Below are positions 35,431 through 49,892 of a DNA stretch of 64,000 nucleotides, piece by piece (the stretch's first letter is position 1; each line of letters opens with the position of its first letter). The stretch lies in the NCBI GenBank assembly GCA_012295275.1, contig CM022672.1, forward strand, positions 4,180,443 to 4,244,442, in the 5' to 3' direction. The notes under the pieces are model-generated. The model saw only the letters and a program-made list of their open reading frames with translations. It was not told the DNA's origin and made no database searches. The translations under genes and the position numbers were made by a program. Source of the stretch: Chrysomallon squamiferum (Eukaryota; Mollusca; Gastropoda; Neomphalida; Peltospiridae).

Positions 35431-36559
35431 ATGTTTATTAATGTCTTAGCAGGTTAAGTCAATGCATCTGGACCTTTGTAACATCATACATCTTTATCTA
35501 TTAATCAAAACCTGCAGATTTGTGATTACACATATCAATGAATTCATACACTCATACATACATACACAATCACAATAAACTTTTGCACTTCCTAAGATTT
35601 GAACAAACCACATTCTACTTTTCTTTCCTCAAGTCATACAAAAAAAAAAACATTATTATTTTTATTATTATTATTTTTTGAATATTTACTATAAATAAAC
35701 AAATGATATTCATATTTAAATTTACTATCTGAATAATAATCTAAGCTAACTGCTGATCCAAAAAATCCAAAACCTTGCTGGTTTTATCATTCTCACCAAC
35801 AAGTGGGTTTTATTTCTGACCTGTCCTGACCCCCTCACCCCCTTTCTCTGTCCCCTTTGTGTGTGCAGGATCTCTCCTTAGCCTGGATATTAAGTGGAAG
35901 ATTATTATTGTGGTCTCAGGTAGCCCAGACAAATACACAGACATTAGAAAAAGTAATAGGTGTGTGAGAATTAATGTATCAGGTGAGAGAGAGAAAGACA
36001 ATTTAAAATCACTTGAAAGTTCATGTCTGTGATTTATATATATATATATGATCGAAACAGATGTGAATTTTATATACAAGTATGTATATATGTATTTATC
36101 TATGTATGTAGGCTCAAAACAAACATGAATTTTATATACATGTACATTTGTGTGTACCTATATACAACACACAGTGAGAAGTAAAATATACGTAATAATT
36201 ATAAAGATAATAAAACAAATCCTTAGATATATATATACACATCTCCAGTGAAAATTGAAATATGTCAGACTTTGGCACATTATCTTACATGACTCCAGTA
36301 GACGTGTGTTTACAGCCAGTATAAAGTAATGACAATCGCGATGTGCTTACACTGTGAGAATTAAGGTTTAATCCTGCAGTTTGTGTCTGTTTAGTGCAGT
36401 TAGGTGATTGAGAGAAACTGATCTGAGGAAATTCTGAGAACGTCTGGGTGAAAGTTATTGCATATCTCTGTATAAACATGAGTTATTATTTTACACGTAA
36501 ACACACACACATGTATCATATACGTACATACATTAATATACATAAATACATGAAAAATA

Positions 36560-36815
36560 ACATTCATAACACAGAGCATTTGTAACATGCAGCATTTCAA
36601 ACAGGGATCATTTCTAACACAGAACCTCAAACTGGGACCATTTTTGACATACACCATTTAAACCAGGGACTAATATAGCACTTCAAAGTGGGACCACTTC
36701 TTGCAATGATCACCATGAAAAATGAACCATTTCTAACATCTAGCATTTTACACAGGGGCCATTTCTAACAGTGAACCTCAGACTAGGGGCCATTTGTAAC
36801 ACTGACCACCGCAGA
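36560..36815. repeat. degenerate minisatellite of about 30-40 bp
   Basis: The phrases ggga(t/c)catttctaacac and (g)aacctcaaactgggaccat recur with spacing of roughly 30-40 bp, each copy diverged: near 36602, 36636, 36668, 36688, 36730, 36766 and 36788. Confidence 0.6.
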
Positions 36816-36819
36816 CAAG

Positions 36820-37113
36820 AGGTTTTTCATGCACCACTTCAAAGTGGGATGGATTCTGACATGGGACCTCTTCAACATTTATGGTCCCACAAAGAATGGC
36901 TGCCAAAAGATGACTGGATGTAAGCAAACAGGGGGATTTTCTCAAGTGAGTGAGCAGCACAATGAAGTGAAACTCAGTGGAGCAGTTTGTCAACAGGTCA
37001 TTACCGTGACAGATGTTTCCACAAACAAGGCAGACAAGATGGTCGTCCACCTAGGAAACTGCCATTGTGATTTATTGGTGCCAGTTCATGAAGATAATTT
37101 AACCCTTTTTTGA
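36820..37113. other. unassigned less AT-rich block with open frames on both strands
   Basis: Frames of 94 codons (plus) and 90 codons (minus) overlap in a unique, mid-GC segment directly after the degenerate minisatellite. I recognise no domain and see no convincing splice sites. It could be a transposon remnant. Confidence 0.2.
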
Positions 37114-37150
37114 AAGTCATACTCCAGGTATGAAGATGTGATGGATGGCT

Positions 37151-37180
37151 AGAATGAATGAATGAATGAATGAATGAAAT
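37151..37180. repeat. (AATG)n microsatellite
   Basis: Six to seven aatg units. Confidence 0.9.
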
Positions 37181-37719
37181 AAAGGAGAGAATGAATTAAA
37201 AAAAAGAAAAAGAATGAACTAAAGATGAAATTTTTTTTTAATGATTTAATGAAAAAGAAAAATAATCAATAAATCAACCAATCAATCAATAAATCAGTCA
37301 GACAGCTGGTTAATCAATCAGTGAGTTAGTCTGTAGTTTAATGTTAACTCTTTATATTTTTATATTAACTGCTGTGTTTCATTCATTTGAATTTTAAATA
37401 ATAGTACAGGAGAAAAAAGCCAAAGAAGCAAATTTTTGGTTTCTTTTATTAAATTACTTGTTTATTTTCTTCCTCACTTTATTTCTGTTGTTTTTGTTGT
37501 GTTTATTTATTCACCTAAATTCACCTTAACAGAGATTCCGCTCAGAATATACCTAACTACAGGATAACACATACCACATACTTAGTTATGCAATCGTTCA
37601 GATCACTGTAGCTAATAATATATCAACAGTACACCAACAATACGGCATGTAATTATTATCTACTTAAATACACCAAAACAGTATTTATGCTAAGAATACA
37701 GACAACATGACAATACACC

Positions 37720-38470
37720 ACAAACTAAATTACATAACTAAATTTAGCATAATATACAATTTAGAATACATCAGTAATATGATAATACATGCCACACACT
37801 AAATTACAGAGCAAAATTCAACTTAACTGAGGGCAAAAATATAATATACCAATGATACAGCCCAATCCATATACAAAATTACATAGCTAGATTTAATAGT
37901 AACCAAAATTTTCAAATTAGTAACACTATATCTTCAGCATGATAAGATATACCATTATATTAAATTACACAGCTAAATCTGACTTAACAGTAAGATATAC
38001 TCTTAAAGATTTTGTCAGCAAAAACATATTTTAATAAACCAACAATACAGCCACATACTGAATTATATAGTTAAATTTAACTTGACAGTAAAGTGTATTC
38101 TTAAAGCTTTTGTGGGCAAAAATATCTTTAATATACCAACAGTACAGCCCATACCATACACTGAAAAATATAGCTAAATTTAACAGTAATGTGACTAAGA
38201 ATATGACCGAAAAATTTCATTCAGTCTAGTAATAACAATCATCTCTATATCATAACATACATACCAAAAACTAAACTACATGGCCAAATTTAAGAATAAT
38301 ATGATTTAGAATATGACCAAAACTTTCATTCAGTGTCATAACAATAATTATCTCTACATCATAACACAAACACACTGAAAACTAAATTACATGGCTAAAT
38401 TTAAGAGTAACATGATTTAGAATACGACAAAAACTTTCTTTCAGTCTAGTAAACAATATACCTAAACAGA
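37720..38470. repeat. old decayed satellite, 70-110-bp period
   Basis: A core of the form taaattacatagctaaattt recurs at about 37731, 37802, 37882, 37962, 38062, 38166, 38274 and 38383, alternating with a second core caacaatacagcc or tctctacatcataac. Spacing grows from about 71 to about 109 bp along the array. Copies are diverged but ordered. Confidence 0.75.
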
Positions 38471-39258
38471 GCTTACAACAAACTCAGAGCTGTGTTCAAA
38501 CTGAGAATACTGTATTTACTGTGTGGTTTCCAGTGTCTCAGGTACTGAAGTACTGGTTATAATATCATGTTTACATCACAGCTTACACAGCATATCATTG
38601 CAAAGTATCAGTTACGTGTGTGATGACATGTAATTGTCATATAATTGACACCTCTGTGAAGATGTAATGACAAGGCAGTGGTTAGTGTTATGTTGGTGAT
38701 GAAATGCTTTCCGATGAGATTTGTGTCCACACACTGTAATGATGATGTGTGTAGCATCACCGATGAGGGAAAGATCAATGGAAAAAAAAATGAAGGTGGT
38801 TTTAAGGATTTGTGATATGTCAGTATCTTCACCAAAAATAATAAAATGTGTGTTTTAAATATAGTATTTTTATTGTTCTTGTGAAATAATTAAATAAACC
38901 TATAACAACAGCAACAACAATACAACAATAAATAATAATAATACAAATTTTTAAATAAAAATATAATTATCAAATTAATAATAAACAATTAAATTTTATA
39001 AATAAATAAAATGATAAATAAATATATAAATCTATAAATATCCCTGAAATAAATAAATTTATAATAAATTAATTAAGTAATAATAAATAAATAAATAAAA
39101 CTTTGTACATTTATTGAATACAATGGTGTGTTTTTTTTTAAGTAAATGGAAAAGTTTGGGATAAGAATACCAAGGACAGATAAATACAGATTTATGGTTT
39201 ACTGAAGCTATGGATATATATTTATATATTTAGAAATGTAACTAAATATTGAAAATAT

Positions 39259-39440
39259 ATGTATATATTTATATATATATACATACATACATATACATAT
39301 ATATATATTTTACAGTATAATATATTGCATACACATACACACAATCATACACACACTAACAAAGACAGACACAAACACATGTACACACATGCTCTTATTC
39401 AAATACAAACATGCAATCACACACATACACAGACACAATC
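39259..39440. repeat. (TA)n and (CA)n-rich compound region
   Basis: Tata and cata words at 39259-39310 and caca words to 39440. No coding potential. Confidence 0.8.
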
Positions 39441-39597
39441 CATTTCTAATAATATTATTATGTTCATAAAATGTTCAGATGTTTCACATTCATTCTGCAA
39501 TTCTCTATGCAGACAATGTTAATAACAGCTCTAACAACAAAATGTCTGCCATATTGTTTCAATCAAAACAGAGCCAAGCAAGTTGTCTCCCCAGCGT

Positions 39598-39683
39598 CCC
39601 AGCCAATCAAATTTGACAACTGTGCAGATATTAACCAATCGGAATTGACAACTGTGTGGATATTAGCCAATCAAAGTTGACAA
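39598..39683 (+). repeat. 35-bp tandem repeat with three CCAATC boxes
   Basis: Three units, each starting (a)gccaatca or accaatcgg, followed by tttgacaactgtgca/tggatatta. The CCAAT boxes are regularly about 33-35 bp apart. Confidence 0.75.
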
Positions 39684-39699
39684 GAATGTGGCTTGCCAT

Positions 39700-40556
39700 C
39701 ATGTTTTGTTAAGAGAAAAAAACTTGAATTGTACATGCCAAAGATTCAAGCGCCATAGTGGAATGAAATAATGTTAATTTGTTCTGCAGGAGTAGTCTGA
39801 AACAGAGTGGGAAAAGAAACAAAACAAAAGAAAAAAGAACAATGGTGTGAAAATATTAAGAGAGAAAAAAAAAAAAAAAAAAAACTGTAGATCTATGAAT
39901 GAAACTGTTTCTTACACACAAATATTTCTAGTCACAGCTTCAGGTTTGGGAAATTTCGTTAAACTGTTTAGATTATTTTCCAGTCTGGTCTGTCTTAACT
40001 AGCTCTGAAGGAATTTTTTCATGAACTTTCATTAAATGGACAGAAGGAAAATAAAGCCTCAAAACCAGAATAAAAAACTTTATCACTTTTCACAGACATT
40101 TGAACCAAAACTGCTCATCCAAATTATTTACACAAGAAATTTCTCCCCATTCAGGATTGTGCTGCATAATAAGTTGATTTGTGAATTTTCATTAAAATGA
40201 AGAGTTAAAAAAAAAAAGTAACTTCAAACTAAGAATGATAAACTTTACTTTCATTTTTAAAAAAACATTTCTTCCCAAATCTAACAATTCAAATTATATC
40301 ATATACCAGTTTACAATGTAAAATGAAAAAAAAAAAAAAAAAAAGAGAGATAAATATGTACAGAAATAAAAATATGAAAATTTTCGTGCATTGTAAAGAC
40401 ATTTACAACCTTCTAATTCAAATGATGAAAAACATTTAAGTTTTATTCAGTCTGTAAATTCAACAGATTATGAGAAGTAAAGAAGTGAAAAGTTATTTAT
40501 TTAAAAAAGTTTAATGTGTCTTTCAAAAGCTTTATTTATTTATTTATTTATTTATT

Positions 40557-40596
<40 letters not shown>

Positions 40597-41360
40597 ATGA
40601 TTTATTCTTATTATTATCATTATTATTATTATTATATTATCATAATTTTATTGTTGTTGTTGTTGTTAGCAGTAGCAGCAGTAGTACTTAAATAGGTCAA
40701 ATAATTCTTAGCTTACTAATTTCAAAACTATATTTGAGGAGAAAAAAAAAAAAAAAAAGTAAAAACAAAATTAAAAAATGTAATTTGACTAATTGTGTCT
40801 TTCATCTTATTTAACAAATTTTCCAGACCATTAAATTTTCTGGCTGACTTGTTTCAGAAGTAATTAAATTTTGTTTAAAACACAGATTCACTACAAAACC
40901 AATAATTACATAACACATTAGCTCAATAATTTAATAAACATCAAAATAAAAATTCTTTCTTTATTGATCTAAATAATAAAGTAAAAAAAAAAAAAAAAAA
41001 TAAATTAAAAAATGGGAGTAATAATAATAATTAGCGATTTAAAAAAAAAAAAATATATATATATATATATATAAAAGGAATGTTTATTCTATAAAGAATG
41101 TTTAAACAGAATTTTTCACTAATAATAATAATTATTTTTTCTTACAAGCACATCTAGAGAGACATACCTATATTATTATTATTGTTGTTGTTGTTGTAGT
41201 TATCACATTTCTTTTGCCATGTAAGTTTTAAATATATTCACTGTCAAAATCAAGAACAATATAATAATAAAAGTGATAAAAACATTAGTAACAACAACAG
41301 TAATGACACATTAATAATGATAATAACAATAACAAAAATAATCCTAATAGCAATAATAAT
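39700..41360. other. intronic DNA, no recognised feature
   Basis: A- and T-runs (a long T-run with attt units at 40528-40595), a weakly repeated phrase aaactttaycactttt/ctttcattttt with a period of about 170 bp between 40060 and 40260, and short att/ttg triplets at 40609-40690. No gene. Confidence 0.4.
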
Positions 41361-41364
41361 AAAA

Positions 41365-41522
41365 AACTTTAAAAATAATTAAAATAGTAGTAATAATAAT
41401 AATAACAGTAGTAGTAATAATAGTAATAATAATAGTAATAACAACAACAACAGTAGTAATAATAGTAATAATAATAATAATAACAACAACACAACAACAA
41501 CAACAACAACAACAACAATAAT
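41365..41522. repeat. (AAT/AGT/ACA)n triplet array
   Basis: Aat and agt triplets change into aac units at 41440-41455 and 41480-41518. Confidence 0.9.
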
Positions 41523-42171
41523 CTTGTAATGCTAACAAGAGTCACTGCTAATATAAAACAAAAAAAACTCTGCAACTCTGCACATCAAAGTGTTGAACAG
41601 AAGCTTCAGGAGGTCTGTATAAAGTTCAATAACAGAAGCAGTCAGAATTGTAGAAACAATTATTCATTAGGCAACACACAAACTGTCCATAATGTCAAAA
41701 CTAGGACCAGAAATATTTGTCATGTCCACAGGCTTTGTCTGCTGGAGAAACAAACAGCAAAAACAGACGACTTTTCAAAGGACAACCATTCCATGAAGCT
41801 TCTGCCATTTTTGTTTTGACTTGTTGAAGGAGGCAGACTGAAAATGCATTAAAGTCTTACATAAATTGTGAGGTTTGTAGGGTTATGTTACTGTGTTATT
41901 TGTCTTCTGATGGGCAGGAGTTTGTCAAGCAAGACAAATGATTATTTTAACTGTTAAAACAATTGATGAATGTTTTTTTTTAGTGTGTTTTTTTTGTGTG
42001 TGTTTGCTTTTCATGAACAACTAATATGACAAAGTATGTAAGTGTATATCTAGGGTGGTATGATTGTGTGTATGTTCTGTGTTGTGTGTGTGTGTATATA
42101 TAATAATATATATGTATCTTCTGAAAACAATTAGGATCACTTAGCTGGAATTAAAATGGACCACTCCCTAT

Positions 42172-42640
42172 TGTTAGTAGTAGTGGTAGCAATAGTAGCA
42201 GCAGCAGCATAATGGTGGTGATAATAGCATTAGTAGTAGTAGTAATAGTATTGTAGTGGTAGAAGTAGCAACAGTTATAGCAGTAGCAGCAGCTGATACT
42301 GCCACAGAAGTAGTAATAATACTAATAGTTGTTGTGTAGTAGTAGTAGTAGTAGTAGTAGAAAACAGCAATGGTGGTGTTGTCACTGGACTAGTAGCTAT
42401 CCCTGTAGTAACAGTGGTAGCTCTAACAGTAATAGTATTACAGGTAATAACAGAATGTATTTTGTACCAGCTTTGACCTGTTATACAGAAGAGTTACAAT
42501 AATAGAAATAATAGTAATAGAGATGGCACAAGTATATATATATTAGTCACTATACATAATTATTACATGCATATATTATACATATCTTTTCAGCAGTGGT
42601 AGTAGCAGTAGTAGTAGTAGCAGTAGCAGCAGTTGCTCAA
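42172..42640. repeat. degenerate (AGT)n/(AGC)n array
   Basis: The agt- and agc-dominated triplets are interrupted by unique segments at 42375-42600. Purest parts are at 42332-42360 and 42599-42632. Confidence 0.85.
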
Positions 42641-42899
42641 CCACTCCTGCTAAGTAGATTATGAAGCTGTTTGTTATTCTTCCTTTTGAAAAAAAAGAGA
42701 CGATAAATGATAAAATCATACGAATAATTGCTGAGCTCTGTACAAGTCATCACCGACTCATCTAAAAGTACTTGAGAAATCTCCTGCTGCAGGTAAAATT
42801 GTAAACCACATTTTGTGTGTGAACACTTGCACACTGCACATGCAGAGTGTCACTGCAGGAGCGCATCTGTGCCTTTTCACAGATTTAAATTTTTATTTT

Positions 42900-43420
<521 letters not shown>

Positions 43421-43599
43421 AGACTGAAAAACAGGGTGTGATTTTGAAAGTAAGAGAACATACATGCATGAAGAGAAACATAGTCATGTGGAGAGAAAAA
43501 ATATTTTTGAATAATCAGTGGTTCGAGAACTGAGCCAGATGTGTGAGAGTGGAAAGCTGATGAGTTTTAAATTACGGGTTATGAGCTAGGAAAATATGA

Positions 43600-43990
43600 T
43601 GCCGAAAGCCTTGAGTTCCGTTTACCGAACTGCAGCAACAGTTTGAAGAAGTGTAAAAACATGCCTGGGCGCTATGAGAAGAGGATCAATCATTAGCACC
43701 CTGGGGATGTAGGTATGAGGAATTCCAACCCACTTGACGCCTCAGGATTCCTGATGTCTTTATTGCGTGCGTGAGGGCAGGAAATGTTTGTGTGTTTTAT
43801 CTCAAAACATCACATCCTGTGCCGCATTCATGGCAAATTAAGAACTTCTTCATTCATAACTACAAACGATTCACCAATTACTGGGCTCGCCACCTCCTGG
43901 TCCACCAAGGTGAAGTCTTTCACTTTACACTCCGACGAAGAAGATGTTGGTAGAAAGTTTATCACAGAGGAACACTGATTAAGGGATTAA
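43600..43990. other. unique mid-GC island, unassigned
   Basis: This stands out against the surrounding repeats. The minus strand has an open run of about 52 codons that reads protein-like (KDFTLVDQEVASPVIGES), and plus-strand frames of 60-64 codons overlap it. No domain is recognised. It could be a small alternative exon, a retrotransposon scrap or a conserved non-coding block. The host gene's exons join without needing it. Confidence 0.2.
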
Positions 43991-44027
43991 CACAAACAGA
44001 TGCACGCATTCTCTAACAGTGGCAGAA

Positions 44028-44091
44028 CACACACACACACACACACACACACTCACTCACTCACACTCACTAACACACACACACTCACTCA

Positions 44092-44130
<39 letters not shown>

Positions 44131-44305
44131 TCACTCACACACACATACACATACACACTCACACACACACACACACACATTCACACACATGCACGCACAC
44201 AGACACACTCACACACACATTCACACACATCCATGCACACACACACTCATTCACACACACAAACACACACACACTCACACTCACACACACACATACACAC
44301 ATGGC
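44028..44305. repeat. (CA)n array with CACT interruptions
   Basis: Ca units broken by cact and catt words; runs from the first pure stretch at 44028 to about 44300. Confidence 0.95.
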
Positions 44306-44399
44306 TATATAGATACACAGACTGGTCTTATGATAATAGAACACAAAGACATATATAGATTTATATAGATACAAATAAACAGATGCACATAGGCCTATA

Positions 44400-44730
44400 T
44401 ACTAAATGCACATTAGCACAATCAACACAAACTAAAAAACACACACACACAGATTATATATATATATATACACACATTCTTACACATACACACACAGACA
44501 CAAACACACAGGAATGCAGATATAAACTTACATATAAATGCCCACAATCAAGTACATATTTCCATACATGCAGACACACACATAAACAGAAACACACACG
44601 AATACAGACACACATAATACACATCTATTTTGCTATCATCACTCAATGGATAAATGGATGGGTGGATGGATGGATATATTAATAAATATATATATATACA
44701 CACACATATATACATATATATGGTCAGATA
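44400..44730. repeat. CA-, TA- and GGAT-rich low-complexity region
   Basis: Scattered caca and tata words and four ggat/gatg units at 44650-44675. Confidence 0.75.
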
Positions 44731-44869
44731 GATAAATTGACAGGAAAAATAAATTAAGTAAAAGATAGATAAACAGACTCACATAAACATAGAACATTTT
44801 TTTTTTTTTAAATCATATGAATGCTTTTCTAAAAAAGAAAGTTTTACTTAAATGTGTTTTAGTTTAAGA

Positions 44870-46900
44870 ATGTTTTTTTCACCAAACACTGGAGGAGAAG
44901 CAGCTCCTCTCTGTCTGCAGGGCCACTTAATTGACAGCGAAGCGATCAAGACAAAACAGCTAGTCTAACTAAGACAATTTTGACAGACACTTCCTGTCTT
45001 TCGGAACGGCCATATTTCCAGAGAGAGAGAGCTCCGGCACATGCTGCCAATGAGCTGGTGAGTTGTAAAAGAGGCAAACTGCAATAATTTACCTCAGAAG
45101 TGAATTATGGCTACCAGTGAGAAAAAAAAAAAAAAAAATTAAAAAATATTTTTTTGTTGGAAACGTCAAAATCCGTTACAGCTTTTTTTATTTTGATTAT
45201 TTTTTCTTTTTTTTTTTTTTTTTCTCTTTAAGTCTTTTTTTTTTTTTTTTTTTACTTTTTTTCCTTTTTTTAATTTTTATTGTTTTTTTTTTTTTTTTAA
45301 AGCAACTAGTAGGGTTGGTTTTTTTGGGGGTTTTTTTGTGGGTTCTTTTTTGTCACTGTTTTTGTTTTCATTTTTTTTTGAAAAAATGTTCCTTCCACTG
45401 CTTTCATTTTTATTTTCATTATTTTTCTGGTAATGAGGTTAATTTTATTTTGGTTTTAATTTTCATTTTGTTGATGGTTGTTCTTGGTGTGATTTCTTAA
45501 TATCATAATTTTCATTAGACCTTCCTTTTATTTGATCTCAGGAATTGCTATTTTAGTTTCTTTATTTTTGAATCTTTATTTTTTTATTATTATTATTATT
45601 ATTTTTTTTTTTTTACATGGTAAAAATGTTTTTTTTCTTTTTTTTTTCTTAATTTTTTTTCTCATCACTAATTAAAAAATCTATTTGCATTTTGTTGATA
45701 ATTTATGGCACCTAATTTATTCTGGGGCTGAGTAGAGGTTTTTTTTCACACTGAAATTTTCTCTTTTCCAAAAAATTTAAACCATGAATCTTCAAACACT
45801 TACTTAAATTATTTTACACCAAAAATAAAACAAATGAAAGTCACAGAAACATTAAACATTGATACTTAAAGAGAGAACAAAAACTGCTTTAAGGATATCA
45901 AAGTAAAAAGAAAAATGTTAAAAGAAAAGGAGGATGTGTAAAAATTCTTTGAGGTTGTCTGTAATTAACTTCCATTTTTAAAATTTAAAATTTATATTCG
46001 TTCCTAAAAAAAAAGAAAAAATTCTAAATTATTGCACAGTCAAAACATTTTTTCCTCACATTTTCAGGTATTTCATGTATGTATGCTGATTTTACTGTTA
46101 AATATTACTGTGTATTACATATCTTTATTTGTATGATCAACTGGAATAAAATTACAACAAATATCATTACCGTAATACCATAATTTTTGTATCATTTTTT
46201 GTTTTTTTAAAGTTTAAAACATTTTATTACTAAAATTTATATTTTTAAACTGCTTGTAAAGCCAGTTTTACTGGATTTGTTTTAGTTCTTGGATTTTTTT
46301 GTTGGTTTATTTGTTTACAGTTTTTTTTCACATTAATATAATATTCAAGACACATGAGTACACTTTTAAAACAAAATGGTTTTTGAAACAATATTAAAAA
46401 AATAATGATTGTCCAAAGACTGATTGTTGGCTAAAATTACCTGATTTATTATAAATTATGTGAATCCAAAGTATTACAGTACATCAAAATAATGATGAAC
46501 TGAATTGTTATTATTTTATTTAAAAAAAAAAAAAAATGGGCTAACATAATAATGATCACAACTTGATGTTTTGGTTAAAGTGGACTAAAATAAAGATCCA
46601 AACTTGCAGTTTTTATTACAGTGTGTTTTAAAATAACATTAAACTCAACTTGCAGTTTTTGTTACAGGTTGGACTAGAATAATGATCACAATTCTCAGTT
46701 CTTGCTGAACTGGGTTAAAATAATTTAAAAAACTCAACCTGCAGCCAGCTTCCTGACAGCAAGCCAAGTATCAGTAGCACGACATGCAAGTTTTTCTGAT
46801 AATGGGACAAATAATTTAATAAATTAGAAGGAAATGGAAAGTTAAACCGATGCTTCTGATAAACTCTTCGCATTAATATGTGCTAAGTTATTGTCCCGAT
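44870..46900. other. intronic DNA, no recognised feature
   Basis: A unique mid-GC block at 44885-45070, then about 500 bp of T-rich DNA (45180-45670) and AT-rich DNA. Between 46545 and 46735 a phrase of the form aataatgatcacaacttg(c/a)agtttt(t)g recurs three to four times with a period of about 60 bp and is diverged. No gene. Confidence 0.4.
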
Positions 46901-47219
46901 TTCCATTTCAGATAGCAGGCGACTTCCTTTCTGCAGTGAAAGAAGATAGCTGTGGTCTGGCCCCTGATCAGCGACAACTGGAGAATACTGCAGCTATTCC
47001 ATCCAGATGTAATATCTCATGTAGACACAAGTGGTTGAGTGATATGGGATAGATAGACAGAGAGTGAAAAAAAAAAAAAAAAAAGAGAGAAAAAAGACAG
47101 AGACAAATAGGCAGAACGACAGAGAAATATCAGAATGTTGTATTTGTCTCTTTATTTTATGCAGATGTAATGTTTCATATTCAGAGAAAGAAAGTTGTGA
47201 GGGAGAAAGATGTTGACAG

Positions 47220-47430
47220 TCATGCAGAGACAGCATAAGTTAAAGAGAGAGAGACAGAGAGAGACAAACTGAGACAGAGGAGAGAGACAGACAGACACAG
47301 ACACAGAGACAGAGACAGAGAGAGGGAGTGAGAGTGAGAGACAGACAGACAGACACAGAGAGAGAGAGACACAGACAGAGACTGAGAGAGATAGAGACAC
47401 AGACAGAGACTGAGAGAGACAGAGAGAGGG
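47220..47430. repeat. degenerate (GA)n/(GACA)n array
   Basis: Gaga, gaca and ggag words with no long pure run. Confidence 0.9.
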
Positions 47431-48244
47431 GGTGGGGAAAATTAAACAGAAACAGAGAAAAAGAAGAGGGTAAATGATATAATGATATAGAAATAAAGAG
47501 TGAAAGAATGAGAAAGTAAAAACCTGAGACAAAAAGTTAAAGAAGAAAAAAACCCACAGAAACAGTAACAGACAAAAAGAGAGATAACAATGAGAGAGAA
47601 AACAAACTGAGAATGATAAGGATTGAGACTCACAGAAAAAATAAAATAAAGAATGATGTAAAATAAACAATAAAATTTCTTACACGACAAAATAAAAGAG
47701 AAACAGAAACAAAATTCAAGAGATCTGAAAAAATACACACAATTAAAATTTAAAATAACTCTTTAAAAAAAAAAAGAAGAAGAAAAAAGTTATAAATCAT
47801 CAAACACCCATATATTCTATTACAGAAAGTAAGGCAGGCATGTTTTTCGTATAATTTGGCATCAAAACAACTTGTTTGAAATATTTTAAAGATGAACAAA
47901 TACCTATAATATCTTACTCGCTCCTGTTATATATCACAACATAAACATCTTGTTTACATTTTTAGTTCTTTACCTGGCAGTAAAAGCCAGGTGAAAGGAA
48001 GTGATTACTTTTAGAAAAGTGGGGGGTGTGAAGTAATTTATTTTTAATTCTGTAAGATGTTTGTTTACCTGTAACTTCCACACATCTCTCTTAAGACTTG
48101 ATGACCAGCTTTGTTGGACAGACACACAGACTCATATATGTACATCCAGTCAGTAATATATACACAGACATGTAGCATACATGTACAACCAAGAAAATAC
48201 ACACACACACAAATAAATAATTAACATACAGATAAACAGCCATA

Positions 48245-48248
48245 CATA

Positions 48249-48290
<42 letters not shown>

Positions 48291-48360
48291 ATATATATAC
48301 ACACACACATCATATACACATATACATCACACACACACACACACACACAAACAGATATAT
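48245..48360. repeat. (TA)n and (CA)n microsatellites
   Basis: Ta units at 48253-48285 and ca units at 48331-48348. Confidence 0.9.
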
Positions 48361-48781
48361 TTGTGTGCATGTACGTGTATTTGGTGTGAATATGTATCTT
48401 TATGTTTGTTTATATGTATATATATTCTCATTTCACAGATAAACAAACATACACCCATATACAAAAAACATCTCTATACAAAAAACATATTGACAGAAAA
48501 GTACTATTGTGCTGCCTGTGAAAATCATTTACTTCTTCACTAACGAGTGTTTTGTACAACTTCTTTAATGGAGCGTGCTGTTTTGCTGAGTTTTAGTTGA
48601 TGAAGAGAGAAAAATAACATATTTATCTGTTATCACACGCAGTTACCAGCATCCCAGGTCTTGATTACAATACTGATAACATACAACTGACACCAATGTC
48701 AAATACTTCACATTTGATACAGATTGTCTTTGTTTTTTGTTTTTTTTAAATACAGCAAAATGAGATAGGAGAAGATGGAGT

Positions 48782-48913
<132 letters not shown>

Positions 48914-49482
48914 AACAGATAAACAGATTCATAGAGAAAGAGAGAAAAATGAACATTGGAATATATGTTTGTGAAGATTATAAGAAAAAAAAAGATTGAG
49001 AGAAAGAGAGACACAGAGAGACTGAATGGGGAAAGGAGAGAGAGAAAAATGAAAGAAAGAGTGAGTAACAGAAAAGAGAGATATTGTACTCTAACACTAA
49101 ACATTTAATAAAGATTTTTTTTTTTTTTTTTATACAAACACAGAGTTCAAGAGAGTGAAAGAGAGCAGATATATATGAACAGAAAGAGAAGAAAAAACAA
49201 GAATTAGAGAGAGAGCAAGTGAGAGAACATGTATTAATACACAACTGACATTATTGTGATTTGTTTAACATTGATGCATTCTATCTTTGTTCATTGTTCA
49301 TTCAGACAGAAAAAGAAACAGAATGCATTTATGAGAGAGAGAGAGAGATACACTCAGAGAGAGATAGATATTCACTTCCTTTCTCACACATACTCAAATA
49401 CATAAAAAAAAAAAAAAACACAGAGATTAACACACAAACACTCAAATAGTTATTTACACTAATCTAAAAACAGTACAAAAAA

Positions 49483-49514
<32 letters not shown>

Positions 49515-49892
49515 GTATATATAAATAAATAATAATTGTAACAGTAACAGTAACAAGGGCAAAAGAGAGGAATAAAAAACTGAAAGAAATAAAAAAAATA
49601 AAAAAAATCCTTAAGAGTCCAATTTTCTTGTCTAAAGTCAGCTAACAACACTGGTTAAAATGTTTTTGATTCGTTGACGTCTGACAACACATTCGACAGC
49701 AGGCCCTGAAGCCCTGCAGTCTGTAAATGGATTAAGTGGCTAATAAGCCGTGAATTATCTGATTACTGCACACTTATCTATTAATACCTGAACACAGATT
49801 AAACGTCTGGGGGCTGTATGTGGAATGGGTAGACTCTCCAGAGATTCAGCAACAGCTGAAGCAGATGTAATGTTCATCTAACAGTGTTATTT

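Noticed and set aside
45700-45830. Minus-strand stretch with an HG-containing peptide, first considered as the missing middle cN-II exon
   Set aside because: No GLxFDxxYGNLLK block and no splice pair; the true exon was then found at 51662-51757.
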